The position numbers and the translations under genes were made by a program. A stretch of 64,000 bases of DNA, from NCBI RefSeq assembly GCF_902859805.1, contig NZ_CADIKC010000017.1:57597-121596 (forward strand), in the 5' to 3' direction. The stretch comes from Paraburkholderia sediminicola. Its GTDB lineage: Bacteria > Pseudomonadota > Gammaproteobacteria > Burkholderiales > Burkholderiaceae. Below, in pieces: positions 34,377 through 42,911 of this stretch (positions are counted from its first letter, which is position 1; the number at the start of each line of letters is the position of its first letter). The notes below the pieces were generated by a model, which saw only the letters and a list, made by a program, of their open reading frames with translations, was not told the DNA's origin and made no database searches.

Positions 34377-35414
34377 GTGAGCGCAGCCGTAATCGATGTG
34401 ATCGAGAAGGGCACGATCGCCCGCAGCTTCCTCAAACAGATGGGTATCTCGAACTTCTTCGACGGGGGCCTCACCGAGGTGGCGATCAACCGTCCCGGTG
34501 AGATCTGGACAAAAGGCGGTGCCGGATGGCGACGACACGACGCGCCTGCCTGCTCGCTCGACGCGTGCTTCAAGCTCGCGAACGCCCTGACGGTGATGAA
34601 GGGCGGCAAGTTCTCGACGAAGGAGCCCATTCACCCGGTGGTGCTGCCCGATGGGCAACGCGGGCACGTTCTGATGCAGCCGGCCTGCGAGCAGGACACT
34701 ATCTCGATCACCATCCGTATCCCGTCGAATGTGCGCTTTACGGCTGAAGAGTATGAGACCAACGGATGGTTTGAGGGATATCGCGACGTCTCGCCGCGCC
34801 GCGACATGCCACCGGGGCTCGACCTGCAGCCGTTCGAGCTCGGGATGCTTGAGGCGCAGGGTCAGCGCAACGTCAGGCGCATGCTCGAGCTGGCGGTCAC
34901 CAACCGGTTGAACATTGCGCTCGCCGGCGGCACCGACTCAGGCAAGACGACACTGAACAAGGCGCTCTCCGACCTCGTGCCGTCCGATGAGCGGATTGGC
35001 ACGATCGAGGACACGCCGGAGCTATCGCTGCCGAATCACCCGAACCGCGTGCATATGTTCTTCAGCGACACGCTGCCGGCGAAGGAGCTGGTGCGCTCCA
35101 CCCTGCGCATGACGTTCGATCGTGTTTTTCTCGCCGAACTGCGAGGTGACGAAACATGGGACTACCTGACGCTGCTGAACACGGGCAAACCCGGCGGCAT
35201 CACGACGGTGCATTGCAACGATGCACGTTCGGCCCATTCGCGCATCGCGACGCTGGTCAAGCAGAGCGCGGTCGGCCAGACGCTCGACTGGCAATTCATT
35301 ATGGACCAGGTGCGGGTCACGGTGGATCTCGTCCTGTTCATGCGCAACAGGCGACTGGCCGAGATCTGGTACGACCCGATCGGCAAGGCGCAGCTGCTGG
35401 GTTGTGTCTCATGA
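34377..35414 (+). CDS. virB11: VirB11-like traffic ATPase
   Basis: A 345-residue hexameric secretion ATPase of the VirB11/PulE family. I chose the GTG at 34377, six bases after AAAGGAG; the frame opens at 34341. The Walker A motif reads GGTDSGKTT (184-192), an Asp-containing variant that keeps the GxxxxGKT core. The Asp box FLAELRGDE and the His box TTVHCND follow in the right order. It assists VirB4 and VirD4 in assembly and transfer. Its stop overlaps the next ATG (ATGA). Confidence 0.93.
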   Translation: MSAAVIDVIEKGTIARSFLKQMGISNFFDGGLTEVAINRPGEIWTKGGAGWRRHDAPACSLDACFKLANALTVMKGGKFSTKEPIHPVVLPDGQRGHVLMQPACEQDTISITIRIPSNVRFTAEEYETNGWFEGYRDVSPRRDMPPGLDLQPFELGMLEAQGQRNVRRMLELAVTNRLNIALAGGTDSGKTTLNKALSDLVPSDERIGTIEDTPELSLPNHPNRVHMFFSDTLPAKELVRSTLRMTFDRVFLAELRGDETWDYLTLLNTGKPGGITTVHCNDARSAHSRIATLVKQSAVGQTLDWQFIMDQVRVTVDLVLFMRNRRLAEIWYDPIGKAQLLGCVS

Positions 35415-35674
35415 GCGCCGATGCAGCGGCGCAGATGATCGAACAGATCGCGATCAGCCTGTGCGGCGCGCTCGCCGTGTTTCTGTCGCAGGACCGGCGT
35501 GCGCACTGGCGGCGCTGGGCCTGCATCTTCGGGCTGGCCGCGCAGCCGTTCTGGTTCGACATGGCGTGGCGAGCACATCAGTACGGCGTGCTCGCGCTGT
35601 GCTTTGTCTATGCGGCGTCATGGGCGCGCGGTTTTACGGCGCACTGGCTCGTCCGCAGGGAGGACCGTGTATGA
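35411..35674 (+). CDS. Small membrane protein after virB11
   Basis: An 87-residue protein starting inside the virB11 stop (ATGA). Three hydrophobic segments (about 12-28, 35-52 and 58-72) suggest a small polytopic membrane protein with basic loops (QDRRAHWRRW, VRREDRV). No family is recognised. It is coupled by overlap to virB11 and to the next gene, so it belongs to the transfer operon. Confidence 0.65.
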   Translation: MSADAAAQMIEQIAISLCGALAVFLSQDRRAHWRRWACIFGLAAQPFWFDMAWRAHQYGVLALCFVYAASWARGFTAHWLVRREDRV

Positions 35675-35898
35675 ACTTCGCGATCAGCGATATCGAGGCG
35701 GCGATCGAGGGATGGCGCGTGCGGTCGCCGTCGGACGAAGCATTTGCTGCCAGCACAGAGGTCCGCGCGCTGGCGCGGCTCTACGGCGCCGTGATCGTGC
35801 ACGGCTGTAAGGGTATCACCGACGCCGGGCTGGACGACGCGCAGCGCGACGCCTTGCGGATCCTGTCCGCCGATCCACTCGGAGAGTTCCCGCAATGA
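35671..35898 (+). CDS. DUF3717-type small protein
   Basis: A 75-residue helical protein starting FAISDIEAAIEGWRVRSPSDE and continuing with EVRALARLYGAVIVHG. This matches my recollection of the DUF3717 family, small proteins common in Burkholderiaceae and their plasmids, of unknown function. It overlaps its neighbours at both ends (ATGA), so it is translated as part of the transfer operon. Confidence 0.65.
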   Translation: MNFAISDIEAAIEGWRVRSPSDEAFAASTEVRALARLYGAVIVHGCKGITDAGLDDAQRDALRILSADPLGEFPQ

Positions 35899-36185
35899 AG
35901 GCAGATCTTCCGGTTCCCGCGATTGCCGATGCCGCGGAGTCGTACGATGACAGCCAGTGCAAATGGCGACCGTCCGGCGACTTTGCGCTGGTCCACCCGT
36001 CGGGCTGGACGATCGCGCGGTACTCAGTCTATGACGAGTGGCACTACCTGCTGTGGGAGCCGATCAATCGCTGTACGGCGGACAACAGCAACCAGTTCCT
36101 TGGACCCTTCGGTAACGTGCGCGACGCGATGCGCCTGCATCGCGACCTGAGCGCGCATCTGCGACAACAGGAGATGGCCGCATGA
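35895..36185 (+). CDS. Unknown 96-residue protein
   Basis: A soluble protein with an aromatic central segment (HPSGWTIARYSVYDEWHYLLWEPI) and a helical end. No family is recognised. It begins four bases inside the DUF3717-type gene. The first residues (MKADLPVPAIADAAESYDD) are probably flexible. Its place before the coupling-protein genes is the only functional hint. Confidence 0.6.
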   Translation: MKADLPVPAIADAAESYDDSQCKWRPSGDFALVHPSGWTIARYSVYDEWHYLLWEPINRCTADNSNQFLGPFGNVRDAMRLHRDLSAHLRQQEMAA

Positions 36186-36232
36186 CAACGCATCTGAAAT
36201 TCCAGGCCGCTATCGACGCGGCCGCGCACTGA
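36182..36232 (+). CDS. 16-codon micro-ORF coupled to the preceding gene
   Basis: An ATG overlapping the previous stop (ATGA at 36182) opens MTTHLKFQAAIDAAAH followed by TGA, ten bases before the next ATG. It could be a coupling or leader peptide for the following virD4-type genes, or chance. Confidence 0.2.
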   Translation: MTTHLKFQAAIDAAAH

Positions 36233-36241
36233 GGACCGACC

Positions 36242-36598
36242 ATGCCAAAACCGCTTCGAATTCTGATCCCCGTCGTGGTCTTCCTGCTGATCCTGTGCGG
36301 CTTCGCGTTCCTCGGGCAGTTCGCCGGTGGCCAGCTCTTCGCGAAGATGCAGAAGCTGCCGGAGGGCAGCGCGGGCGTGTTCACGCTGTACGACTACTGG
36401 CATGCCTACGGTGACGTGCCTGCGGTGGTGCGCGCGCTCAAGGTGTGCACGCTGCTGTCAGTGGTCATCACCGGCCTGCCGGTGGCCGTGATCACGATGG
36501 CGCTCGTGTCGGGCCGCAAGCGCCTCGCGCAGTTTGGCGAGGCACGCTTCGCAAGCCGTAACGACATCGTCAAGGCTGGCCTGCTGGAGAGGAAATAG
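36242..36598 (+). CDS. VirD4 N-terminal membrane domain encoded as a separate gene
   Basis: 118 residues with two membrane helices (about 7-30, LRILIPVVVFLLILCGFAFLG, and 66-88, VCTLLSVVITGLPVAVITMAL), a periplasmic loop with YDYWHAYGDVP, and an end QFGEARFASRNDIVKAGLL. That last motif is the one that normally links the membrane anchor to the ATPase domain in VirD4/TraG coupling proteins. Here the frame closes with TAG at 36598, and the ATPase domain starts two bases later in another frame with its own ribosome site (GGAGAGGAAATAGCC). The coupling protein is therefore made as two polypeptides. Confidence 0.8.
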   Translation: MPKPLRILIPVVVFLLILCGFAFLGQFAGGQLFAKMQKLPEGSAGVFTLYDYWHAYGDVPAVVRALKVCTLLSVVITGLPVAVITMALVSGRKRLAQFGEARFASRNDIVKAGLLERK

Positions 36599-36600
36599 CC

Positions 36601-38373
36601 ATGACCACTTCACAACATCTGTATCCGCCGTTCATTGTTGGCAAGTACAAGGGTGAATACCTGAAGTATTACGGCCAGGATTTCCTGATGACGGCCGCCG
36701 GCACCCGCTCCGGCAAGGGCACGTCGCTCGTGATCCCGAATCTTCTCACCTATCCCGATTCCGTCGTGGTCGAGGACATCAAGGAAGAGAACTACCACTA
36801 TACGTCCGGCTATCGGCGGGCATGCGGCCATGAAACCTATCTGTGGGCGCCGTTCTCGGAAGACGGACGCTCGCACGCGTACAACCCGCTCGAATACATT
36901 GCAGGCCGACCCGCATATGCGCGCGTGGGCGACGTGATGACGATCGGCGAACACCTGTATCCATCCAACGTCGACGCGCGCCTGAAGTACTGGAACGACA
37001 ACGCCCGCAACCTGTTCATCGGGATCGTGCTGTATCTGCTGGAAACGCCCTCGCTGCCGTGCACGTTCGGCGAGGTGCTGCGGCAGGCCTCCGGCAAGGG
37101 CAGGGCGATCCGTGAACACATCTCGTCGATCGTCAGCACGCGCGTGAACGCGACCGGCGTGCTGCCAGCGCTCACCTTCGAATGTCTCGACGCGCTGAAC
37201 CGCTTCCTGTCGCAGTCGAAGGAAGCCTTCGCGAACATCGTATCGACGATGACTGCGCCGCTGAACGTCTTCAGCAATCCGGTGGTCGACGCGGCAACCA
37301 GCCGCTCGGACTTCGATCTGGCCGATGTGCGCAAAAAGCGCATGTCGATCTATGTGGGCATCAAGCCGGGCGACCTGAAGGCCGGTGCGCTGCTGGTCAA
37401 TCTCTTTTTCTCGCAGCTGATCGACCTGAACACGCGCGAGCTGCCTGCCGAGAATCCTGCGCTCAAATACCAGTGCGCGTTGATTCTGGACGAGTTTGCA
37501 GCGCCCGGCAAGATCGACATCATCGATACGGCCAACCCGTTCATCGCGGGCTACAACCTCCGGCTGATGCTGATCTTTCAGGGCATGTCCCAGCTCGAGG
37601 ATCCGAAGCTGTACGGCAAGCACGGCACTGAAACGCTCGCCATCAATTGCAAGATGCGCAGCCTGTATGCGCCGCGCACGGTCAAGGAGTCGGAAGAGTA
37701 TTCGAAGATGCTGGGGACCTTCACGCTGATGGCGCGCTCGCGCAGCCGCAGTCGCGGCCGCAGTTCGTCGATCAGCACCAATGAGTCGGAGCACGGCAGG
37801 GCACTGATGATGCCGCAGGAGCTGCGTGCGCTGAAGCACAACAAACAGATCATCACGATGGAGGGGTGCGAGCCGATCCTGTGCGAGAAGGCGTTTTTTT
37901 ATGAAGACGCCGAACTCGTCGACCGGCTCGTGCGGCAAAGCCCCTACCTGCAGGGTGTGATGGCGAAGCTGGAGAAGAGCAACCGTCGTCGCGCATGGTT
38001 CGGTTTCGATTCGAAGTTTCCGGACGAAACGCAGATGAAACATGCTGCGTTCGTCGCGCGCGAGCTATGCGCGCCCGTGCCAAAGATCGACGTCGAGCAG
38101 TGGTGGCAGGCACAGAACGCGGCCCGACGTGCGCAGCAGGCAGCGGCGGCCGCAGACGCCGCCAGACAGTCGGCCGGTCAGGGGCGTGACGTCCGGGAGC
38201 ACGAAATCGGAGTGCTCGCGCCTGTCCACCTGGCCAACCGTAACAGCATCCGCGCATCGCTGTTCCAGTTGATGCCTTATCTGCGAGAAGTCCTGCCGGA
38301 CGCGGCGGCCGCCGTGTCGGCGCAAACCGCAGCACCTCAATCACAACCTGAACCGCAAGGAGTGACCGTATGA
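36601..38373 (+). CDS. virD4: VirD4/TraG coupling protein, ATPase part
   Basis: A 590-residue type IV coupling protein ATPase lacking its own membrane anchor. Walker A is GTRSGKGT (34-41) followed by SLVIPNLLTYPDSVVVEDIKEE. A Walker B-like segment is CALILDEFAAPGKID (about residue 297), and the conserved MMPQELRAL follows at about 400. The C-terminal 80 residues are Ala/Gln-rich. The protein brings the relaxosome to the VirB channel. The N-terminal transmembrane domain lies in the preceding gene, two bases upstream. It overlaps the next gene by four bases. Confidence 0.92.
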   Translation: MTTSQHLYPPFIVGKYKGEYLKYYGQDFLMTAAGTRSGKGTSLVIPNLLTYPDSVVVEDIKEENYHYTSGYRRACGHETYLWAPFSEDGRSHAYNPLEYIAGRPAYARVGDVMTIGEHLYPSNVDARLKYWNDNARNLFIGIVLYLLETPSLPCTFGEVLRQASGKGRAIREHISSIVSTRVNATGVLPALTFECLDALNRFLSQSKEAFANIVSTMTAPLNVFSNPVVDAATSRSDFDLADVRKKRMSIYVGIKPGDLKAGALLVNLFFSQLIDLNTRELPAENPALKYQCALILDEFAAPGKIDIIDTANPFIAGYNLRLMLIFQGMSQLEDPKLYGKHGTETLAINCKMRSLYAPRTVKESEEYSKMLGTFTLMARSRSRSRGRSSSISTNESEHGRALMMPQELRALKHNKQIITMEGCEPILCEKAFFYEDAELVDRLVRQSPYLQGVMAKLEKSNRRRAWFGFDSKFPDETQMKHAAFVARELCAPVPKIDVEQWWQAQNAARRAQQAAAAADAARQSAGQGRDVREHEIGVLAPVHLANRNSIRASLFQLMPYLREVLPDAAAAVSAQTAAPQSQPEPQGVTV

Positions 38374-40046
38374 ACGAGATCGAATTTCCCGCTGACGGGA
38401 TCGACTACCGCGAACGCGACGCGGCAAACGCCGACGATGCGTCGACCATTCGCGCGCGCGTCACGCCGCCGGCGAACGAGCCGGACGCGGGCGCTGTGCC
38501 CGGCGCTCCAGAAACGTCGGTCGATGACGCAACCGAAGAGCGCCTGAAGAAGATCCGCGCGGCCGATCGGGAGAAGGTCGAGAAGCTGCTCAAGCGCGAC
38601 TCATCGACCGACGCAGCGACCAGCACAGCCACCGACGAGGCGGTGAAGCCGGCCGCCGGCACCGGCAAACCGCTCGGGAAGAAGGGCGAGCAGCCGGAGA
38701 ACACCATCCGCCCGAAGCCGGTTTTCGAGAAGACCGGTTATGAAGTGCCGAAGTCGGTCACTAACCGGTACGTGGCGCATGAGGGCAAGTTTCTCGATCG
38801 CAAAAGCGAGACGGTGCACTTCGAGGACAAGGGCCGCTCTCTGTCGACGGCCAGCGAGGACCGCGACGTGATCGCGCACATGGTCGAAGTCGCGAAGGCA
38901 AAGAACTGGGGTGAACTGCAGCTTAAGGGCAGCGAAGAGTTTCGTCGGCAGGCTTGGATCGCGGCCGAACTCGCCGGTGTACCGTCGCGTGGCTTCAAGC
39001 CTGGTGCGCAGGATCGGGCGGCACTGACCGCTGCGCGCGAGGCGATGCGCATCGGGGCCGGTGACAAATCCAATGATACGGACAAGGCGCGCACGAATGA
39101 GATGGAGGCAACAGATGCAGCGGGGCAAAAGCAACCCGCAGCGCCGGGGTCGGCGAAAACGGCCACAACAGGGCGTGAAAACGCCGCGCCCGGAGGCAAC
39201 CCGACGACCGCCGCGCAACCATCTGCGGCTGCGCCGGCGAGTCCCGTTCAGGGCACGCCAACGCCGGCCGGTGTCACGGCGGGGGTGCTGGTGGCGCACG
39301 GTCCCGCCCCGTTCAACCACGATGAAAAGCAGAACGCCAGCTACTACGCGACGGTGCGGACAGAGGATGGCGAGCGCACCGTCTGGGGACTGGACATCGA
39401 GCGCGCGATCGGCGAAAGCGGTGTGCAGCCCGGTCAGCGGATCGAGCTGGAAAAGGGCGGCAGCAAGACGGTAACAGCGCAGCAGCGCCAGTTCGACGAG
39501 AAGGGTACCGAACTCGCGCCAAAGTCAGTCGAGAGCCGGCGTAACGAATGGCTGGTGTTCTCGCCCGATGTGCCGGGTCTGCCCACGCGCGAGCAGCGCG
39601 AAGCGCTGACCAGCGCGCGGCGCGAAGCTGATGAGCGCCGACAGATCAATGAGGCGCGTGAGCGGTTCCTGAGCGGAGACTGGAAATTCTCGAAGGAACA
39701 GCAGAAGACGCTCGATGAGGCACGCGAGCGCATCAAGGCGCAGGCCGCGCGCGAGGTGCTGCGTGACGAGATCAAGGGTCTGCCGGAGCAGCAGCAGGAG
39801 AAGCTAATGGGGGAGTTCGAAAGCGCCGTGGCCGAGGCGCGCGAAACTAACCGGCCACTGGACGTGCCCATGCCACAGGTAAGCGAAGCAACGATCGCGG
39901 CCGTGCGCGAGCAGATCGAGCGGGAGCAACGGGGCCAAACTCCCGCAGCACAGCAGACCACCCGACAGGCGACGCCGGAGCGCGGACAGGACCCGCAGTC
40001 GCAGACCGCCGAACACGACGGGCCGACGCTCGAAATGGAACCATAA
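38370..40046 (+). CDS. LPD7-domain protein, relaxase-tail-like, without relaxase domain
   Basis: A 558-residue acidic, disordered-looking protein with two ordered parts. Residues 132-212 (NRYVAHEGKFLDRKSETVHFED ... AWIAAELAGVPSRGFKP) resemble the LPD7 domain. Residues 310-372 (VAHGPAPFNHDEKQNASYYATV ... VWGLDIERAI) resemble a second module. As I recall, both occur in the C-terminal half of TraI/MobA relaxases of conjugative elements. No N-terminal relaxase His triad or Tyr is present, and the start overlaps virD4 (ATGA). A long Ala/Pro/Thr linker (220-305) and a coiled-coil end (400-520) complete it. It may bridge the coupling protein to a separately encoded relaxase; this is inference. Confidence 0.7.
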   Translation: MNEIEFPADGIDYRERDAANADDASTIRARVTPPANEPDAGAVPGAPETSVDDATEERLKKIRAADREKVEKLLKRDSSTDAATSTATDEAVKPAAGTGKPLGKKGEQPENTIRPKPVFEKTGYEVPKSVTNRYVAHEGKFLDRKSETVHFEDKGRSLSTASEDRDVIAHMVEVAKAKNWGELQLKGSEEFRRQAWIAAELAGVPSRGFKPGAQDRAALTAAREAMRIGAGDKSNDTDKARTNEMEATDAAGQKQPAAPGSAKTATTGRENAAPGGNPTTAAQPSAAAPASPVQGTPTPAGVTAGVLVAHGPAPFNHDEKQNASYYATVRTEDGERTVWGLDIERAIGESGVQPGQRIELEKGGSKTVTAQQRQFDEKGTELAPKSVESRRNEWLVFSPDVPGLPTREQREALTSARREADERRQINEARERFLSGDWKFSKEQQKTLDEARERIKAQAAREVLRDEIKGLPEQQQEKLMGEFESAVAEARETNRPLDVPMPQVSEATIAAVREQIEREQRGQTPAAQQTTRQATPERGQDPQSQTAEHDGPTLEMEP

Positions 40047-40122
40047 AGCGGCGCAGAACAACGTGCGGCCGCGATCACTTCGCGACCGTCATCGTCAATT
40101 CGAACAACAGGAGCAAATCATC

Positions 40123-40836
40123 ATGAAGATCGCTGTAATCAACTTCTCAGGCAATGTTGGCAAGAGTACCGTTGCACATCATCTTCTCGCGCCACGGCTG
40201 GAAGGTGCCCAGGTGATTCCTGTCGAGTCGATCAACTCAGACGACAGCGAAAAAGGATCGGCGATGCGTGGGAAGGAGTTTGGGGAACTGCAGGACAAAC
40301 TCATGACCTTGCGACATGCCGTGGTCGATATCGGGGCATCGAATGTCGAAGACTTTGTTTCGCTGATGCGTGACTATCAAGGTTCTCACGAAGACTTCGA
40401 TGCCTTCGTGGTACCGACCGTTCCTGCGCTTAAACAACAGGTCGACACAATTTCGACATTGCGCGCACTCACCGGAGAAATCGGTGTGCCGGCAAACCGC
40501 ATTCGCGTCGTGTTTAACACGGTCACCCCGAAAGACGACGTGTCAAAGATTTTCTCGAAAATTTTCGACTACTACGCGGAAAACCGCAATTTCGTCTTGA
40601 ATCGTGATGCGGTGATGTATGAGAACCCTATCTACGAAAAGATCAAGGCTTTCGATCGCTCCATCATCGATATTCGCAACGATCCGACCGACTATGTCGC
40701 GATGAACGCCGAAGCAATGGAGAGCGGGGAGCCCGAGGAACATCTCGCACAGATTCGCCAACTGGTTGCAATCAAACGTCTGGCCACACGGGTAACCACC
40801 GAATTGGACGCAGTCTTCAAACTCGTGGTGCATTGA
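40123..40836 (+). CDS. stbB: StbB-like ParA-family ATPase
   Basis: A 237-residue P-loop protein with MKIAVINFSGNVGKST at the start, a deviant Walker A (SGNVGKST in place of KGGxGKTT). VVDIGASNVEDF (about 65-77) fits a deviant Walker B and VVPTVPALKQQ (about 92-103) a downstream motif. StbB proteins of plasmids such as R388 act in stability and conjugation with StbA and StbC. The ATG at 40123 has AACAGGAGC upstream. The stop overlaps the next ATG by one base (TGATG). No stbA-like gene precedes it. Confidence 0.82.
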   Translation: MKIAVINFSGNVGKSTVAHHLLAPRLEGAQVIPVESINSDDSEKGSAMRGKEFGELQDKLMTLRHAVVDIGASNVEDFVSLMRDYQGSHEDFDAFVVPTVPALKQQVDTISTLRALTGEIGVPANRIRVVFNTVTPKDDVSKIFSKIFDYYAENRNFVLNRDAVMYENPIYEKIKAFDRSIIDIRNDPTDYVAMNAEAMESGEPEEHLAQIRQLVAIKRLATRVTTELDAVFKLVVH

Positions 40837-41282
40837 TGGGCGCATCGGACGATTCGATCCGCGAGGAACTGATCGGCGCAGTACTGGGTGAGCTGTCGCT
40901 GCTGCGACGGGACGTGAAGGGCCTGTCCGAGCTGCTCGATACCACGGGCAAGCAGTTCAAGGACGACGGTGAACTTACGCTGCTGCGCTTCACGTCTCGC
41001 TACGAGCAGTTCCTCAACCAGTTCGCAGCATCGAGCACCGATGTGCTGGCCGAAGCGGGACGGTTTTCGGAAGCCCGGGATCAACTGCTTGGCGAGATCT
41101 CGCTCAGGCAGTACGACGAAGCCAACGGCCGAAGCCGCGATCTGCTACGCGACGTCTTGCGCGAAGAGCGCGGCCGCGGCATCGGCCGAATCGAACTGGC
41201 CGTATGGACCGCGTGCGCCATGCTTGGCTCAGCGGTGCTCACGGTCGGAGCCCTTGCGGCGCTGCGACTGCTGTCCATCTGA
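40836..41282 (+). CDS. StbC-like membrane protein
   Basis: 148 residues: a helical, charged region (about 1-115) and one C-terminal membrane helix (about 122-146, LAVWTACAMLGSAVLTVGALAALRLL). Size, tail anchor and coupling to stbB fit StbC, though sequence identity to the R388 protein cannot be judged here. It could anchor the partition ATPase to the membrane near the transfer channel. Confidence 0.65.
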   Translation: MGASDDSIREELIGAVLGELSLLRRDVKGLSELLDTTGKQFKDDGELTLLRFTSRYEQFLNQFAASSTDVLAEAGRFSEARDQLLGEISLRQYDEANGRSRDLLRDVLREERGRGIGRIELAVWTACAMLGSAVLTVGALAALRLLSI

Positions 41283-41293
41283 CTGGAGATCTC

Positions 41294-41608
41294 ATGAAAC
41301 TATTGATCGCTGTATTGATCTGCAGCGCGGCGGCCATCCCGACGATGGCGACGGCCGACGACGACAACACCTCGGCCTGCGGTGTGGTGCTGTGCCTGGC
41401 AGGGCTCATGGACGGTGGCAATGGCGGCGGCCAATGCAATCAGTATGAGCGTGACTATTTTTCGATTGTGCGCTATCACCACGGGCATTTCGATCTGAGT
41501 GGCACGTCGAGCGCCCGAGGGGATTTTTTGAATCAATGCAAATCCGTCGGGAGTGACCAGAAGAGTTCCGTAAATTCGAAATACGGCGGTGTCGAGAACG
41601 GCCCCTGA
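41294..41608 (+). CDS. trbM: TrbM-family secreted protein
   Basis: A 104-residue exported protein: signal peptide MKLLIAVLICSAAAIPTMATA, then ACGVVLCLAGLMDGG and CNQYERDYFSIVRYHHGHFD. This is the TrbM/KikA pattern with four cysteines that probably form two disulphides (the last C is in FLNQCKSVG). TrbM is found in IncP-type transfer regions; its exact role is unknown. It ends the recognisable transfer operon. Confidence 0.85.
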   Translation: MKLLIAVLICSAAAIPTMATADDDNTSACGVVLCLAGLMDGGNGGGQCNQYERDYFSIVRYHHGHFDLSGTSSARGDFLNQCKSVGSDQKSSVNSKYGGVENGP

Positions 41609-42267
41609 AGTGCGTCTCTTAGCCCGGCACGTCTGCCCTCGTGGATGCTGGGATTTCACCGTCGTTGGCACCGTCGGCGACGGCTTATTTGCAGCGCACG
41701 ATGTACGGACATTATTCGCCGAATACAACCAACCCTGCAGGAATCGCAGGTCATGCCGGCAACGAAATCCTCGTCAGTGAAAGATCGATCAAAGGGCTGG
41801 ACACGACGCGCTCCGTATGAATACGCTCATCCAGGGGGACGATCGCGAACCCCATGGTTAGTGGCAAGTCGCGGTGGGTGCTCTCTCATGCGGCGGCGGC
41901 CAGTTTGGCAGCTTCGCTATACCCGAAGATGCAATGATGCATCGTGCAGCGCTGTGGGGCGTTGGGGGAAACGGCGAATAAGATACGCGCGGTAAACTGC
42001 GGGGTGATGTTGAGGAAATTTCGATGAAACTCACTTCCGGGAGCCTGCTCCGGCTTATGGAGCCAGGGAAGAGACCTATCAGGCAAACGAACTCGCGGCC
42101 CGCTTCGACGCGTCGACGGCCCAGGTTGCGCAACCCGCGCCTCGTTCGCGCAACCCGACGCAACTGCAGACGTCCATCATCGCGTGGCCTGTGCAGCGGG
42201 CCGAGACAGGATCCGTGACAGGAATTCGTTATAATTTCCCGCGTCCCCTAAAGCCATAACTTCAAAA
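41609..42267. other. Gene-poor stretch with a possible frameshifted remnant
   Basis: No intact gene is evident. Near 42024-42258 a start with ribosome-site-like GAGGAAA (MKLTSGSLLR) is followed, in another frame, by a protein-like segment (AYGAREETYQANELAARFDAS ... QVAQPAPRS) that runs to the TAA at 42258. This suggests one gene broken by a frameshift near 42050. The preceding 400 bases look noncoding. Confidence 0.35.
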
Positions 42268-42726
42268 ATGTCATCCAGGCAGCACAAGTCGAGCCGCGGT
42301 CAAGGTCATCGATCCCTGACAAAGGCGCATCTGTTGCCGATGGACCGGTCTTCTGCCATTGAACGTTCACTAGCGTGCCATCTGGCGCTGGCTGCATGCC
42401 GCGACGGCCACGGCAATACCCATTTGATCAATGAGCTCATGCGTGCGGTGTACCTCGGTTGGTACCTGCAGCGGGCCGGCTATGGGAATCTGCCGGCCGA
42501 GCAGTTCAAAATCGCGGAATATGCCGTCGAGAACACGTTGGCTCACGCTCACAAAACTGGCGAATGGCGGCTCGAGCCTGACGTCATCAGTGACTTTGAA
42601 GCGCTGCTGTGCCTGCATGACGCCCAGCTCGCGAAAGCGCGGCTTCACGAGGTACAGGACGCTGAGCGCCAGTTGCTGAATTTCTTGAAGGGGAAGAGCG
42701 ATTCTCCGATTCCGGGGTCGCCGTAG
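42268..42726 (+). CDS. Conserved hypothetical protein of Burkholderiaceae
   Basis: A 152-residue helical protein: a basic N-terminus (HKSSRGQGHRSLTKAHLLPMD), then RSLACHLALAACRDGHGNTHLINELMRAVYLGWYLQRAGYG and a charged coiled end. I recall similar proteins in Burkholderia plasmids and islands, sometimes labelled Fis-family regulators, but I see no Fis helix-turn-helix and would not assign that function. The base composition is normal for the region. A short AT-rich gap with IS end repeats follows. Confidence 0.65.
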   Translation: MSSRQHKSSRGQGHRSLTKAHLLPMDRSSAIERSLACHLALAACRDGHGNTHLINELMRAVYLGWYLQRAGYGNLPAEQFKIAEYAVENTLAHAHKTGEWRLEPDVISDFEALLCLHDAQLAKARLHEVQDAERQLLNFLKGKSDSPIPGSP

Positions 42727-42823
42727 CAGAGTCTCTGATGAGTTAATTGTCGCGCGAGATATAGATAGGAATCCTTAATTTTACATAAAAGAAATTAGCA
42801 ACAGGACAACATGTAGTAGCTTT

Positions 42824-42864
42824 ATAGAAATGTCGTGTTCTAGCCATTTAGAAATGTCGTGTTT
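42824..42864. repeat. Direct repeats at the left end of the ISNCY-type element
   Basis: TAGAAATGTCGTGTT occurs at 42825-42839 and again at 42849-42863, 24 bases apart, just upstream of the transposase reading frame. Repeated short motifs at an IS end usually serve as transposase binding sites. I saw no inverted copies downstream, which fits loss of the right end. Confidence 0.55.
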
Positions 42865-42911
42865 GGACCTCGGTATGCTTGCCGGTTCCTCGTGGGACTT
42901 CGGAGCCGGCC

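Noticed and set aside
36610..38043. 477-codon minus-strand frame opposite virD4
   Set aside because: Shadow of virD4; residue use is unlike a real protein and there is no ribosome site.
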